DNA from: Bugulina stolonifera
Taxonomy: Eukaryota > Bryozoa > Gymnolaemata > Cheilostomatida > Bugulidae
Reading direction: 5' to 3'
DNA length: 64,000 nt
Assembly: GCA_935421135.1 (NCBI GenBank)
Contig: OW285192.1
Location: 13,471,501 to 13,535,500, forward strand
Part shown: piece by piece, positions 1-13,100 of the stretch
Numbering within the stretch: the first letter of the stretch is position 1
How the letters are laid out: each line of letters begins with the position of its first letter
The notes under the pieces: generated by a model
The model's database searches: none
What the model was told of the DNA's origin: nothing
What the model saw: the letters and a program-made list of their open reading frames with translations, nothing else
Translations under genes and position numbers: made by a program

Positions 1-1613
1 ATTATAAGTCCTTGGTAAAAAGACTAAAGAGTGATGAGAGTTGTTGTAGTCTCCATCCTTCAACCCTTTTTCACTGTGCCATCTGGCCATTTGCCATTCA
101 TTTGGTGCATCAGGTGTGACCCTGATCTTTGTACATGTATGTACTATTAGTTATTTGACTCAGTCACAGGTGGTTGACTAGTGACAGGCATTATTAATTA
201 ATTAATTATTGTCACTCCACAACATAAGGCTACCTTGCGCTTATTAATTTAATACTCATATGTAACAAAGTAACAACAGTAGCGCCCTTTCTGCTGAGCA
301 AACTCCAAGTACAAGTACATTGTATATGACATAATTTACTATATAAAGATGCAAAATTATAGTGAGGCTACAGATAAAAATAATGCAGTAAAACTTGGTA
401 GGCAAGTCTCAGTCTAGTGAGATCAGTTGACCCCAAGTAACTTTACCTTAGTTGGCGGTAAATCAGGTTTCCTGTTGGGAGGTGGTATTGCTGACATACA
501 TCTCACATTCTGTCTAAAAACCCTGGCAGCAGCCCCCAAAGTTCGAAGTACAGATGACATTATATTGCTACCTCTTATAGCAAGCGCAGCACCAGCACTG
601 AATCAATTTATTGGTGCAAGCAAGCATATTAATCAAGGGGTTATTGTTGCTTACTGCAGTTTGGAATGCAATGATATAGCCTAGTTTCCACATCAAAAAC
701 ATCAATTTTGTTGAGTGAAGACACTTTGTCACCCAAACTGATTTATATTCTAATTATATGGAAACCTAGCTAACTATTGTTTTGAGCCAATCAGATCAAG
801 TTACTCGCTCAGTTGATTCTTTATTCGCCTACTGTATTATTATCATCAACAAAAGACCCTGCAAGCTATGTAGACAGTACAAGGTGGGCAGTGCTCACGC
901 CTTAGGTAATTCTGTAGGCTACAATACAATTTATTGCTGAAAATGGGAAGTTGTCGTCTCCCAGGCTTGTTTCCCAAGGATGGGCAACTTCTTATTACAA
1001 TGATACATTATTTATGACTAGATATTTAATATACATGTGCATGTACATGTAGGTAGAAACTGTATTCACTGTTGAGATTCAAGGAATAATTTGTACAATG
1101 CAAAAAGTAAAGGCCACAAACTCAAGGAGAATATATAACACTTTTTTCAAATTCTAATAAATAATTTTCTCCAGGTTTTACAAAAACCTATACACAAATG
1201 ATTGCACTCATCTATGGGACTGCGGCAAAAAAATTAAGTTACAAAATCTGTAAGGTTTCCATACTCTGAATAAAACCAGTAAAAGGTTTCAATTTCTGAG
1301 CAGATAATGCAAATAGATTGCTACAAATACATTGGGCTAAAATAATACCGTCTTGTATAATAATTTAGAATTGTGGAATGGCCAAGAAAACGTTATATTA
1401 CAAGTACAACCTATATGAACTTTCATGAAAATTACATATATGTATGAAAAATGATAAGTAATGCTCAATATTGCTCATAAAACAGCTACAATAAATAAGT
1501 CAGATTGCAGATTCTGATACTATAAAAACTTAAAATATAATTATTCACTCCATGAAGAGTAGTGCATGAAAATGTATTCTATTTTTATACTGGTACGTGC
1601 TAAAGGGTAGAGA
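1..1613. other. Intergenic, no gene recognised
   Basis: AT-rich sequence downstream of the EGF-domain gene, which is read leftward. I found no exon with convincing splice sites or homology. The only longer open frame (427-684) begins at TTG and resembles nothing I know. An arm of the dispersed GAAGTTGTC-type hairpin lies at about 947-993, and TACATGTA palindromes occur at about 132 and 1043. Confidence 0.5.
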
Positions 1614-3904
1614 TTATATAGCCTCAGTTCTAAGGTTACCACTACGAGATCTGATTGTTATAGAGGGAGGAGAAGGAAGACTTTCCTGAGAAGAAGTTGA
1701 TTGGTTGTCACTAAGCTCTAAATAAGTGGCACTAACTCTTTGGCTGTGCCTCTTCTTCCACCTGGTTATATTAAAAGAGATCATAGGGAAACATAGATGT
1801 TAAAAGTGCATAAATGTATCATGAAGAGCTGCTAACAATAATGGAAACATAGTGCATTATATCAGATAATTATTGACAATAATGGAAACACAGTACATAT
1901 ATTAGACAGTTACTACTCATAATGGAAACACAGTACATAAAATATACTAGACAGTTGCTAAGTATAATGGAAACACAGTACATATATTAGACAGTTGCTA
2001 ACAATAATGGAAACACAGTACATATATTAGACAGTTGCTAACAATAATGGAAACACAGTACATATATTAGACAGTTGCTAACAATAATGGAAACACAGTA
2101 CATATATTAGACAGTTGCTAACAATAATGGAAACACAGTACATATATTAGACAGTTGCTAACAATAATGGAAACACAGTACATATATTAGACAGTGCAGT
2201 AAACCACTTTATTGACTACCTGACTTACCAAGACGAATGTCTGGCATAGCAGGAAGCAATACAGCATACTGTCAACAGCATCATCCCTAGTGCTGGAGCA
2301 AGTATAGCTGTAGGTAGAAGAGATAGCATCAGTGCAGTAAAGTTCTTGAAAATAATGTTCAAAATACAACTTATAATAAATATCAATAGAAGAAAATATC
2401 ACATATAAAGAGTATGGTCAACCCTCTTAACTCAACGTAATGTACATTGGATAAACAGTAGGCAATTCGAACACTAACAAAGTTGGAATAAAAAACTTTA
2501 CCTGCAAGCAGTTTGTTTTTCTTTTCCTTCAGGATTTCATCTTTACTCTAAAGAACATTGAAACAGAGAGATCTAGGTTTTATTCTATGACATTCTACTT
2601 TCATTAAAACTAATCCTAGCCAGCTGAAAACAACCAGAAACTGTTAGCCAAGCACAGCAATGGGTTGGGGTGGTGGCACCTTCTCACACTATAGCTCTGA
2701 CATTGTAGAATTTGGAACCATGGGTTGAGAAAATACTTCAAAACGAATCAAGAAGTTGCAAAGAAGACAAAGAGAATGTTATTATACATAACATGATACA
2801 TACCTCATTGCAATGCGCACCCAACCACCCTTCATTACATTGGCACTGGAAACCATTGACCTTGTCTATACAGTTGCCATGGCGACAGGGGTTACTTTCA
2901 CACTCATTGTATTCTTCTGCACAGTATGTCCCATGATATCCTGCACACATGTACATTTGGAATTTAGCTATAGGTAATGGAAAACAATGGCCACATAACT
3001 CCAACACACTAAAAGAGATCTTTGTAAACAACCTAAGTATCTGTATATTTTGTTTTGCTGGTGACTAGTAAGCACTTGGTTTGCCTCGTTTGAGTTTGAG
3101 CCAAAGAGTAGATAATAATGTAAGACACATGGAAATCCAACAGTCAATAGGAGGATATAACTCCAAAATATCAGAAGATTAAACTAAGCTAGATTCAGTC
3201 AATGTTGTTAGAGAGGTTGTGACCTGTAAATAAATTGTAGATCTACTCACCAGGCACACAGAGGCAGGTAACTGTAGCCTCATCATGTTGTTGGCCACAG
3301 CTAGCACCATTTTGGCAAGGATTGTTCAAACATAGCTCAGACCTAGCATAGTATTGGCATCTTTTACCAAAGTAGTCTCTAGCGCAATCACAATGGGCTT
3401 GTCTACAATCCAGTAGAATATAGATAAGCTGTCATTCAAGTCATAACTAAAACAATTTGGTTAGCAAGATGGAGTAGAGCCTATCAGATACTACCCACTT
3501 GTGTAAAGGTGGTTTACCTACTGGGTGCACAGGCTATAATCATACAACCTAGAAATAAAGGTCATAAGAGTAATTATAGAAATGGTTAGCAGCAGTGATT
3601 AGTCTTCATCACAGACCCACTGAGCTGACGGCAGCTAGTTTTCAGTCGCCAAAATGATCAAGGATGCTGCAAAGTAGCATATAAAATAAAAATTACTATA
3701 AATTACTAATCAATACTACTTTGACAGTAGTGTTCAATGGACATTGAGTAGTCTTTTTTTAAATAGTGTTGAGTAGACTTACCTATGTGAGTTCACAATA
3801 CACTTGGCCCCATTCTGACAGTGATTCTCATCACATGGCGACTTCCCATTTACATGTGCCAACGCAACCCCAATTATAATTAGTATTATTGCGTCACCAG
3901 CCAT
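1614..3904 (-). CDS. Type I membrane protein with three EGF-like domains, 227 aa, six exons
   Basis: Exons on the minus strand are 3904-3783, 3402-3251, 2940-2804, 2547-2502, 2307-2229 and 1761-1614. They join in frame to 684 nt with GT-AG at every intron. Exon 1 begins with MAGDAIILIIIGVALAHVNG, a clear signal peptide. Three six-cysteine EGF repeats follow: the first starts at CDENHCQNGAKC, the second at CLNNPCQNGASC, the third at CESNPCRHGNC. A short charged juxtamembrane stretch (KDEILKEKKNK) leads to one hydrophobic segment, AILAPALGMMLLTVCCIA, then a basic stop-transfer (WWKKRH) and a Ser-rich cytoplasmic tail of about 45 residues containing SATYLELSD. The layout is that of a small cell-surface adhesion or ligand protein. 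The particular family is not recognised. No DSL or laminin module is visible. Intron 5 is filled by a 40-bp minisatellite. Confidence 0.82.
1835..2200. repeat. 40-bp minisatellite in the last intron of the EGF gene
   Basis: A 40-bp unit containing GGAAACACAGTACATATATT is repeated about nine times. The copies are nearly identical at 1969-2195 and diverged at the left end. The array lies between the membrane-segment exon (2307-2229) and the last exon (1761-1614), reaching to about 30 bp from the donor at 2228. Confidence 0.92.
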
Positions 3905-6900
3905 CTGTCGTAGCCTAAAGACACCACAAAAGATTAGCAAACGTTTTTATCAAAGCAACCAGCTCTCCCACAGCAAAAATATCCCGCAGATAGAAGTCCA
4001 CAGGTTCACACTAATATGTGGCAAATAATGGCAGTTCCTTATTAGAATTGACTTCCTGTTGCATCACGTTTTTGGTGTACAAACATATTCAAAGGATAGA
4101 CAGGCAGATAGGGCAACAAAACAAGGCTCAATCAGAGATAATTCATAACACTTATTTAGAACTGGTTGTTAAATAGTCAGTTTCTCAACTTTCAACCGAA
4201 GATCACCTTTTATCCTTAGCCAATCGGTACTATAGTCGCAATGACTATATAACACTGGTTGATAACATATGCAATGAAAAGTAATCTTTAGGTGAATATT
4301 AAAAACGTAATATCTCAGATTTGAGTATAGAGCTTAGACAACTAGTCATCCACTATTTTACATAGTAGTTGAGCTAGTTTTAAATTTGAAAGATACCTGT
4401 CACACTTTTGAAGCAAAGGATAGCCTTTGAAAGTAGACAGAATCCCAGAAAGAAAAGCTTATCAAGAATACTATGGTAGATTATATAACAGTTGCTTACA
4501 ACGCAAATATCTGTCATATTAATTAAATTATGCTATAGCAGCTATGCTGTGAGCAACGTCAAATTATCCCGGCATATGCTACAGGATTATTACAGTTGAA
4601 TGAGAGTTTCTGTATTGAATATAAAATTAATTATCTAATACAGTAACAATGGCTAAGTATATATACTATCATAATAAAAACATAAATACACATTTAAACT
4701 ACTGTATTAACCTAAAAAATAAACAGCCTAATATTTATAATAATATTTTAATATATATATAAAACTAAATATAATCTGCATTGTAATTCACTTATTCTTA
4801 GACCATTATGTTATCTAGTGATTTAACTTTAGATTTATTCCATGATGCAATGTGCCTTTTACATTTGTATATATTGTTGTAGACGTGTACAAATGACCGA
4901 GTATACACCAACCACCAACAGCCTTAGCAAAGCAATTAATGGCTGACGACCACCTATGTGTGCACTGCTTTTAACTACTGTATTAACTGTCTAAGACTAA
5001 TCAGCACTAGATTCATTCTTGTGTGAAATAGTGTATTGAATAGCAAAGATGTTTACAGTATGAAAGCATACAGCATAAAGAGAAAGATAAGAAGTGCTCA
5101 GCTGCTTTTATATTAAACAAAGGCCGGACAGTGTCAGTTTACAATAATGAATAGGCCGGTTTACAGTATTATAATATGGCATCCACAGGTTATTACATAA
5201 TAATGTTAGTACTATAATGACATTAGTGTAAAAGGACCTTCTGTCAGTGTCTGAGGGCACGCTATAGCTCAGGAGCAAGTCTATAACAATATTATTGGCT
5301 ATATTTCCTGTTATTAACATCAGGTAAAAAGCCAGGATCTGAATAGATCAGATTTTTTAAAATGTGGGTTAGAGAAGGAGCCTTCACTCACACTGACCAA
5401 CTAGGATGCATAATGAGTCCACAGAAGCATTTTTGAGAAACAATTGCTAGTTGGATGCATATTGACTCATTTTGTGGAAGCTGGACACATATATACTTAT
5501 TTTGTGGTAGCTGGACTCATTTATCTACTACAGTAAGCTAGCCTATTTGGCTTAGCTTAGGCCTCTAAGCATTGTTCACATTTCTAGGGAGCTGTCATCT
5601 TTCATGTCCCAAACATTTTAGTAAACTTCATTCTGCTAAATATTATATGAAAGTAGGCCTGACAATATAATAGAATACAATATAGAGATAGAAAGTCAGG
5701 GTCCATTTCATCAATCTAGTCAAATTAGGCCTGGTAGTTCACCTAAAGCTAAATGATAAAAATATTATAACACATCCTACCAATTAGAACATAACATTTT
5801 ATGCAATTTGGTAAGAGAGTACAGAAAATTTTTTACCATGCCATTTGAACAGTCATTATTCAGCAACAATCCTGAAAAATTTTCCTTGAACATGACTGTT
5901 CGACTCCTTTTTATATTTTTTCGACTCAATTTTACAAATTTTGGTTGGTCACCCTGCTTCACTGCACTTTTCTCAGCATGACAAAAATTAATACTTGGTG
6001 AACAAGATACTCTAGTGACCTGAACAGAAATCAAACCTCGATCTCCTGGAGTTCAAGACTGAGGCTAGTCGTAGCACATGGTATAACATAAGGCACACAG
6101 AAAATAATCTGAGTTCTCACAACTTGACAAACACAAGTGTGGTCTGTGTGAGAAAATGCAAAAAAAGGTGGGAGGTGTGTTTTAAAGTTCATCTAGAGTA
6201 CAGTCAGTGTCACTCACTACCAAAATCATACAGGAAATAGCCTAATAATAGGGAAACTACAGCCTGCCAGTGTGGCATGACTAGTCTTAGTCCACACTGA
6301 ACATGTCTGATCACAAAAGCCGGCAATACCTGCGCCTGCTGCTAGCATAATTTACATAAAATGTGCAGTCTGTGTCTGTCCTAGCCAAACTGACGACCCT
6401 GGCTTCTTCCTAAAATCCAATTTTAGCATCCCGTTGCCAGCATAACCATGGTTCTCAGCTTATAGCAAAATAACCAGGGTTTTTTAATTTAGAGAGAAGT
6501 TGTGTGATTGGTCTACCAAAACATAATTAAGCGGACTGGCTAATAAGGATGCTGTTTAGACCCAATCACAAAAAGCGATTCTATTTATGGCCTTTCATCG
6601 GTTGTTCCGGTTGTAAATTTTTCTTGGTTCAAATTTCATTATGATTATAATATAAATAAAAAATATAATAGCTTCTGTTGAGTTTGGTGCAATTTGCTTG
6701 AATTAAAATTGTGTACATACATGTTATTGCACCTACCTTTGATTTAATCCTGACTGTACATAGAATAGAATCACTGAATTCTATACATTGTACTGCAAAG
6801 CTTCATGAATGCAGATTTCATGGTTGGACTTGATTGCTAGTAAGTTTAGTTTGGAAACTCCAAGTAAAGAAAAGTATGAGTATTATAGTTCTCTATCTCC

Positions 6901-7110
6901 TATTCATTATAAAACAGAGAATAGCTAATTATGCTGGTGAAATATGAAACCAGAAAATGGGAAATTGTTAACATACTACTTGTTGGATGTATTAGTTAAT
7001 CATAGAAAGGGAGGTGGGTCACAGCTCAGTTAGATTTTTATTGTTAGAAACTAACTAGCACTTTTACTTGATTTTAATTCACCATCTAATAATTTTTTGA
7101 TATTTAGAGC
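3905..7110. other. Intergenic between the EGF gene and MOS, 3.2 kb
   Basis: The two flanking genes diverge from here, so both promoters should lie within it. I see no exon, RNA gene or complete transposon. Short open frames at 5108-5320 and 5777-6034 (minus) lack splice context or homology. The sequence is very AT-rich around 4600-4800. Confidence 0.45.
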
Positions 7111-9197
7111 ATGAATGGTAAAAGTTACACAGGAGACACATTGGGGTCACCTGTAAGAAAGCTGTCTTACCGCAGTCCAACATTTCATGTAATGTCAAAT
7201 GAATACGTCCCTACTACTTTGCCAAATCTGCGCTGCAAGAGCCGCTTACAAACTAGCAGGTAAACTTTCAGATTTACTTCACTTTTGTATAAAACGGGAA
7301 CCTTGTTATCTCTCTGGGTCAATGTTATTGTTTAACCTAATATTGTTCTTTTTACTTTCAGTCCTTACCATAAAATTCGGGGCTCCCCTAACTTTGGTTC
7401 GCCATCCCGATTACAATCAGTCTTCAAACATTTGACATGGAAAGAGGTTAAAGGTCATTTGGGTTTTGTGATTGGACGTGGTGGATTTGGTGAGGTCTAT
7501 AAAACTCGTATTCAAGGATTCACTTTAGCTGTGAAGAAACTAAGGTAGTAGCTAAATTCAGGATCATCCTAGATAATAGTTCAGTAACTGCAATAATTGT
7601 CACTTATGCTTGACAGCCATAATCTAGCTTACTCGCTCTGAGCAATATAACTATCTCTTTTCCAATTTTTCGTGAAATTTTATTGGTTCCTGACATGTTG
7701 GCAGTATTGTCAATACGTTACTCTGATCTCTTTCATTGTATCTTTTCGATATTTCACAATGATGTCTATGTTCCACAGGTACACAACTGTGTTTATGTTC
7801 CACAGGTACACAATGATGTCTATGATTCACAGGTACACAATGATGAACAAGACGGCTATTCTCAAGAGTCTACAGTCTGAGAAACTAGCTCTTAGCCTTA
7901 GGCACCGCAACATTGTGACCACATACTATGTGAATGACAAATGCGACCCGGCATTTATTATTATGGAGTATGTAGGTTAGTGCTATGACCATAACATGCG
8001 CATTGTATTTTATTCTTGTAACATTTACATTTATGTACAATGATAAACACAGTTGACAGAGTTCTATGAATATCTCTTCTGCTGGGGTATTATGTAAGTG
8101 TAATTATCTTTTATGTAGATTCACTAAATTGTTACTTGGCAGTGCTAAAAGTCTTTCACAGTATATTATTCTTGTTCTATCTCAGTAGTGAACTTATGTA
8201 GCATATTGTTTGCGCATATCATAGGGACACAGACTCTTCAGCACCTCATGGACTCTAATGATGTGAATCCTGAACAAGTGACACGTTTTTCCTATGATAT
8301 AGCCTCCGCTCTCAACTATATCCACTGCCTCAGTATGGTACACCTTGATGTCAAGCCTAGCAATGTCTTAGTTACTGGCTACAATTTGGCTAAGCTAGGT
8401 ATTCTACAATACACTATGTAATATAAGCTCTATATTTTCATATAAAGGAATATACTAATAGTGTCTGTACTTGCTAGACTGTTGTACTGCATGTATACGC
8501 ACTGTATTATTTACAATAGGAAAAATATCCAGCATATATGGTTTTACCAGTTTCAAATTGTGTGATATCCACTCATTTCATTATTCAAGGTGACTTTGGG
8601 TGCTCTCAGATGCTGCAGTGTGAGGACACGATAGATAGCTTTAGTCCCACCAATAGAATAGATATTACTGGTACAGTGGCGTATAGAGCACCGGAACTAC
8701 TCCGGGGGTTTATTCCTTCCTTCAAGGCAGACATATACTCCTATGGTATTCTACTCTGGCAGATGATGAGTAAGAGGCATCCATACATTGGTAAAGTAAG
8801 TAGTTAGTTATATTTCTCTGTTTATGCGTTTGTGGCAATGTGTCTGTTCCACAGAATGTGTCTCTAATCATATGGAGCAGAGGCAACATTTTATTGAGGT
8901 CATTGTGATTTTGTACAATGTGCCCACGCATTCATTTATTTTCTATTCACAATTGTGATATTTTTTACTACATCCTTGCAACTAACCAACTATGTTATGT
9001 AGGACAGCCACATGGTAATATTCGCTGTAGTGGCCCAGGGTCTGAGGCCATCAGTGAGCGCTATAGAGATTGACAAGGAAGAGCTGGTTGCACTGTGTCA
9101 GCAGTGCTGGTCTGCTGAACCTGACAACAGACCTGATGCTCACTCTATCATGAAAGTTTTGGACTCTGTGGTCAGACATAAAACTGAACACATTTGA
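7111..9197 (+). CDS. MOS: MOS proto-oncogene serine/threonine kinase, 349 aa, six exons
   Basis: Exons are 7111-7259, 7362-7544, 7833-7975, 8225-8398, 8590-8795 and 9003-9197; they join to 1050 nt in frame. MOS is a germ-cell MAPKK kinase that drives oocyte maturation and cytostatic arrest through MEK-ERK. Visible motifs are the glycine loop GRGGFGEV (about residues 88-95), the beta-3 lysine in AVK (K108), an alpha-C glutamate in QSEKLALSLRHRNIV (about 127), catalytic loop HLDVKPSN (198-205), DFGCS (218-222), AYRAPELL (247-254) and KADIYSYGILLWQM. HLD in place of HRD, the DFGCS sequence and the YRAPELL-KADIYS spacing are typical of MOS, and the length is close to human MOS (346 aa). Human MOS is intronless, whereas this gene has five introns. 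Exon 3 has three possible in-frame acceptors (see the 27-bp repeat). A likely poly(A) signal AATAAA lies at 9544-9549. Confidence 0.93.
7755..7848 (+). repeat. 27-bp tandem repeat carrying three in-frame 3' splice sites of MOS exon 3
   Basis: Three tandem copies of a 27-bp unit each end in YCCACAG or TTCACAG followed by GTACACAA. AG acceptors therefore allow exon starts at 7779, 7806 and 7833. All are in frame and free of stops, adding 18, 9 or 0 residues. The last one gives the spacing between the beta-3 lysine and the alpha-C glutamate that other MOS proteins have. Confidence 0.8.
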
Positions 9198-10161
9198 ACC
9201 TCAGTTTCCAATAACTGCTCAATTTATTCTATATTTTACATATTGGCTTTATAAGGTTCATTAATGCGTTGAATGAAAGAATGTGTTCCTCTGCAAAAAA
9301 TAGTGCAACTCTACTTCTAGTCCCCATACTGGTATTACTACATTCTGGAATCTCATTGAAATGCTCAGTTATACAAATGTTTTTAACCAGAAATCACAAT
9401 TTTTTAAATTTTGTTAATTCAATCATTTTTACTATTTTTTTCATGTGTTTTTAACTCTATTGCTATTTTAGTTGTTTGTTTTCAGTACATTAACCCTTGT
9501 GGGCAGTCTCGTCTCATTGTATGTCTTCACATTTTTAAAAATGAATAAAGATGTTGCTCAAGTTTATGTCAGGAAGTTATCATACCTTTTCCTTTCATGG
9601 GAATTTGTCTTTTGAAACAAATATAAGAATGCTGTTACCTTAGAGTTACCCCTTCTTTCCTCTAAAGAGAGGACAACTTCAGTGCACAGTGCATTTTCTA
9701 ATTATTTTGTTTGTTGATACATCATTGCAAGAAGGTGTCTCTTCAAAAGACAAACAGATCAGCTAGAAACATTAGTAATGGGTTGGTTGCCCATCAGTTC
9801 ATATTTGGGAACTATTGAATTTAAAAATACCATAATCAAGTTGCATAAAAGTTTTGCTCAACTATGTTGCAGTAAAATCAATGATGCATGCAATGTTGCA
9901 GCTTGGTATAAGGGAGCTTGCCACACAATGTTAAAATGATGGAAATGATTCGCTTGTGTGTAAGTTGAGAGTATAATTAGAATAATAACAATATAATTAT
10001 AGAATTACCATACATACAACTAAAATAATATAGTAAATGTCCTTTAATCTGTGTAGAGGTTACTTTTGAAGTAAACCAGGAAGCTAAAAATCGTTTTGAA
10101 CTGTCACTATAACTAATAATCATCATAATCTGATGCCATGCCGCAGACCTTCATTCCCATT
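9198..10161. other. MOS 3' UTR and intergenic, convergent with DCTD
   Basis: MOS (plus) and DCTD (minus) converge here. AATAAA at 9544-9549 is the probable MOS polyadenylation signal. A half-site of the GAAGTTGTC hairpin family (GAGGACAACTTC) lies at 9669-9680. No gene is seen. Confidence 0.5.
9544..9549 (+). terminator. Probable MOS polyadenylation signal
   Basis: AATAAA lies 347 bp after the MOS stop codon and is the first canonical hexamer I see downstream on the sense strand. Confidence 0.5.
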
Positions 10162-13100
10162 TCATAGGTTCATAGCAGACGACTGTAGTAAAGGTTTGAT
10201 TGGAGAGTTGGCAGGAGCTTTCCTACTGTCAATACCTTCAAAATCGATAACTATCTGCTTCATCTTTGGCTGGAACTGTCTATAAACAGGTATATAAATA
10301 TAAGATATTGAAGAATGACTGAAATTGTACTTGTGCACCATACTTGCCAAGTACCCTGGGTAAAAAATCTGGACCAGAAGAAGGACAGACGGCCGCTAGG
10401 GAAGGGTGTGGGAGGGCACTCCGCCGCCCCTCCCACACCCTTCCTTGGCATTTGAAAAATGTTTTCAAGTGAGCCACGAAAATGGCAGTAGTTAGTGCAA
10501 TTTTACTTATATCTGTATGCTGCTCTAATGGTCTAAAATATGTTCATATTACGTGCATATTTGAATGGCTTTAATATGGTGGTAAGAATTATAATATGAA
10601 TGAAGTTGCAAAGAGTGCTTTCGCTTGGATTATTTAAAGAAGACCCGTAAAAAGTGTTACCAAATAAAAATTTGTTATAGACCAAATTTTTGTTTCATTT
10701 GATATTAAATTATAAACATAAAAACAACTTAACTTATGAAAGTTAAAATACTGAATTATAATGTTAATGTAAGCCTGTCTTTTGAGCTTCAGAATCATTG
10801 AGAATAAATAAATCTTCTAATAGTTTAGACAACAGCTTTGATATGTTTCTGGTGCCTGGTTATACTCATTGGTACCACCATCAATAATACTAATATCTGC
10901 TTTGCAGGGGGTGCAAAAGGCACATTCAAAACCTAATCTATTTTTAGAAATAAAATTAAAACCTTTGAACCATTTATTTTGAAATTTGCTAAGTCTGTTG
11001 TTTTTCTAAACTGTGGGCATTGTTTGGCTTAACAGCAAAAATAATATCTGACAGACAAATAATGGAGACCTTTTGTATCAGTAAGTACAAGTACATACAA
11101 GCAAATATTTCAAATTTCAATCAATTAACTTTCACTTGCGCTGTGGTTGTCATTGACATTAGGGTGCTTATATAAAAGAGCTATCCATTTTTAAGGAGGC
11201 TTTAGTACACTGCCAATATAGCTCAGAGATTAGTCAGAGTTTGGGCTATCACTAGTGGCAATTGGCATAGACACGGCAGTCAGTAGATATCGAACTAGTA
11301 TTACAATAAACGGTGTGTAGTATATATTCAGCAACTTTCCCCTGGATTTATGGTGCTCGACCCTTTTTCCGTCAATGTTATGGAAAACCCAAAGAAATTA
11401 ATAAATGAAAATTTTTGGATCAACAATTTCCTAATTCCCGGGGTAAAAATTAGGACATTGGGACAATTTTCAAATCCCGGGGGTGTCCCGAGCAACCCGG
11501 GACACTTGGTAAGTATGATGTGCACACATTCATGGTTCTCAGCAGAATAAAATACTGTGGTTGCCTGTATAACCTACACATTATCTAAACTACAAACAGT
11601 TGACAGTGGATATGACTGTGACTGAGCACCAAGTAGAAAAAGTTGTTCAATTGTTGGTTAAACAGAGTTCAAACTAAATCATAGCTGGGATGAGCAGCTG
11701 AGAAGCGAGATACCCCAGCTTCTATCATCAACATACAATTCAACAGAATCCCACCTATGCAGTATCCACTTGTAGAGTGTATAACTAAACTATCTGATAG
11801 AATGCTTACTTATAGGCTACTCCTGCCATGTCTAACAGAGTCCTGCTTGCTGTCATTACTTTATCTTCATGGTACTTATCTGAGTAGTAGATCACCTATA
11901 ACGGCAGTTTGATATCATAACAGTAGAGCATTTTATAAAACGATAGCCACTTGGAGAAGAAGCGTTTACTAAGATGGCTCTGATATACATAGAATACTAA
12001 TGGAGCTTACCTGAGAAATTCCAGACTGAATGATAAGCTTGGCGCATTCATTACAAGGGAACAAGGCTACATAGATGGTGCAGTTGTGTACGTCAGCAGA
12101 GTTCTTGTTCAGAATAGCGTTCAACTCAGCGTGACACACTAAATTAAATCAGCAAATGTATAAGAACAAAAGCATATTAGCATTATCAGAATATAATGTT
12201 AATATCACAACCCTTTACTACAATGTTCTATAAGAAACTCAGTTGTGACATACAAGGGGCGATCGGCAAGTTCTAGGACAGATTTTATTAGAGGAGCACA
12301 AAAGCACTTACACAAAATTATTCTATATCACCTTCAAAGTAGTCCCCTTGCCTATCTACACACCGCCGGAGACGGGTTTTTCATGAAGCCATGCACTCTT
12401 TGAACTCGATTTCTGAAATGTCCTTCAGTACGTCCGCTGTTGCCTTTTTTACCGCACTGAGAGTGTCAGAGTGACTGCCCGTCAAAATTTTTCTTCAACT
12501 TTGGGAATAAGAAGACATTATCTAGTGTCAAATCTGGAGAATAGTGAAGGTTGGAACATTTTTGAGTTGAAATTTTAGTCATAAATTCAGTTACTTTTAT
12601 GGCTGTGTGTGCTGGCGCATTGTCCTGGTGAATGATGGAGTCTTGCTTTCTCCATCTCTCCGGTCTTCTGCGACGATAGTGAGTTTCTCAGGTTCATCAA
12701 AACTTCCAAATAGATACATGTGATTGTTGGGCAATTATTTGACCTTGTTGGATAACTGTTTGACCATGTTGGGTAATGTTTTACCTTGTGGCATCCACTA
12801 TTGGTGAACCAATTGGTCATTTTTAACAGAAATTGGCCTTCCAGCTCGCGAGTCTTCTTCAACCTCATCTCTGCCCTCTTTGAACCTTTTTTACCACTCA
12901 AAAACTCTTCCTCTACTTAGAAAATCATCTCCAAAAATATTGTTCACAAATTCATAACTCTGTGTGGCAGTCTTTTGCAGATTGAAACAAAATCTGATGG
13001 CACGTCTTTGTTAATGACTGTCTGCCATTTTCACCCTACAACGACTTTTTTAAGTGACCTTTACTGTTCTCACATTTTTACGAAAAACGTGAGAACAGTA

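Noticed and set aside
427..684. 85-codon open frame on the plus strand
   Set aside because: It starts at TTG, has no splice or promoter context, and its translation resembles no family I know.
5990..6075. tRNA-like or SINE B-box (GGAGTTCAAGACTG)
   Set aside because: No cloverleaf, A-box or second copy could be found.
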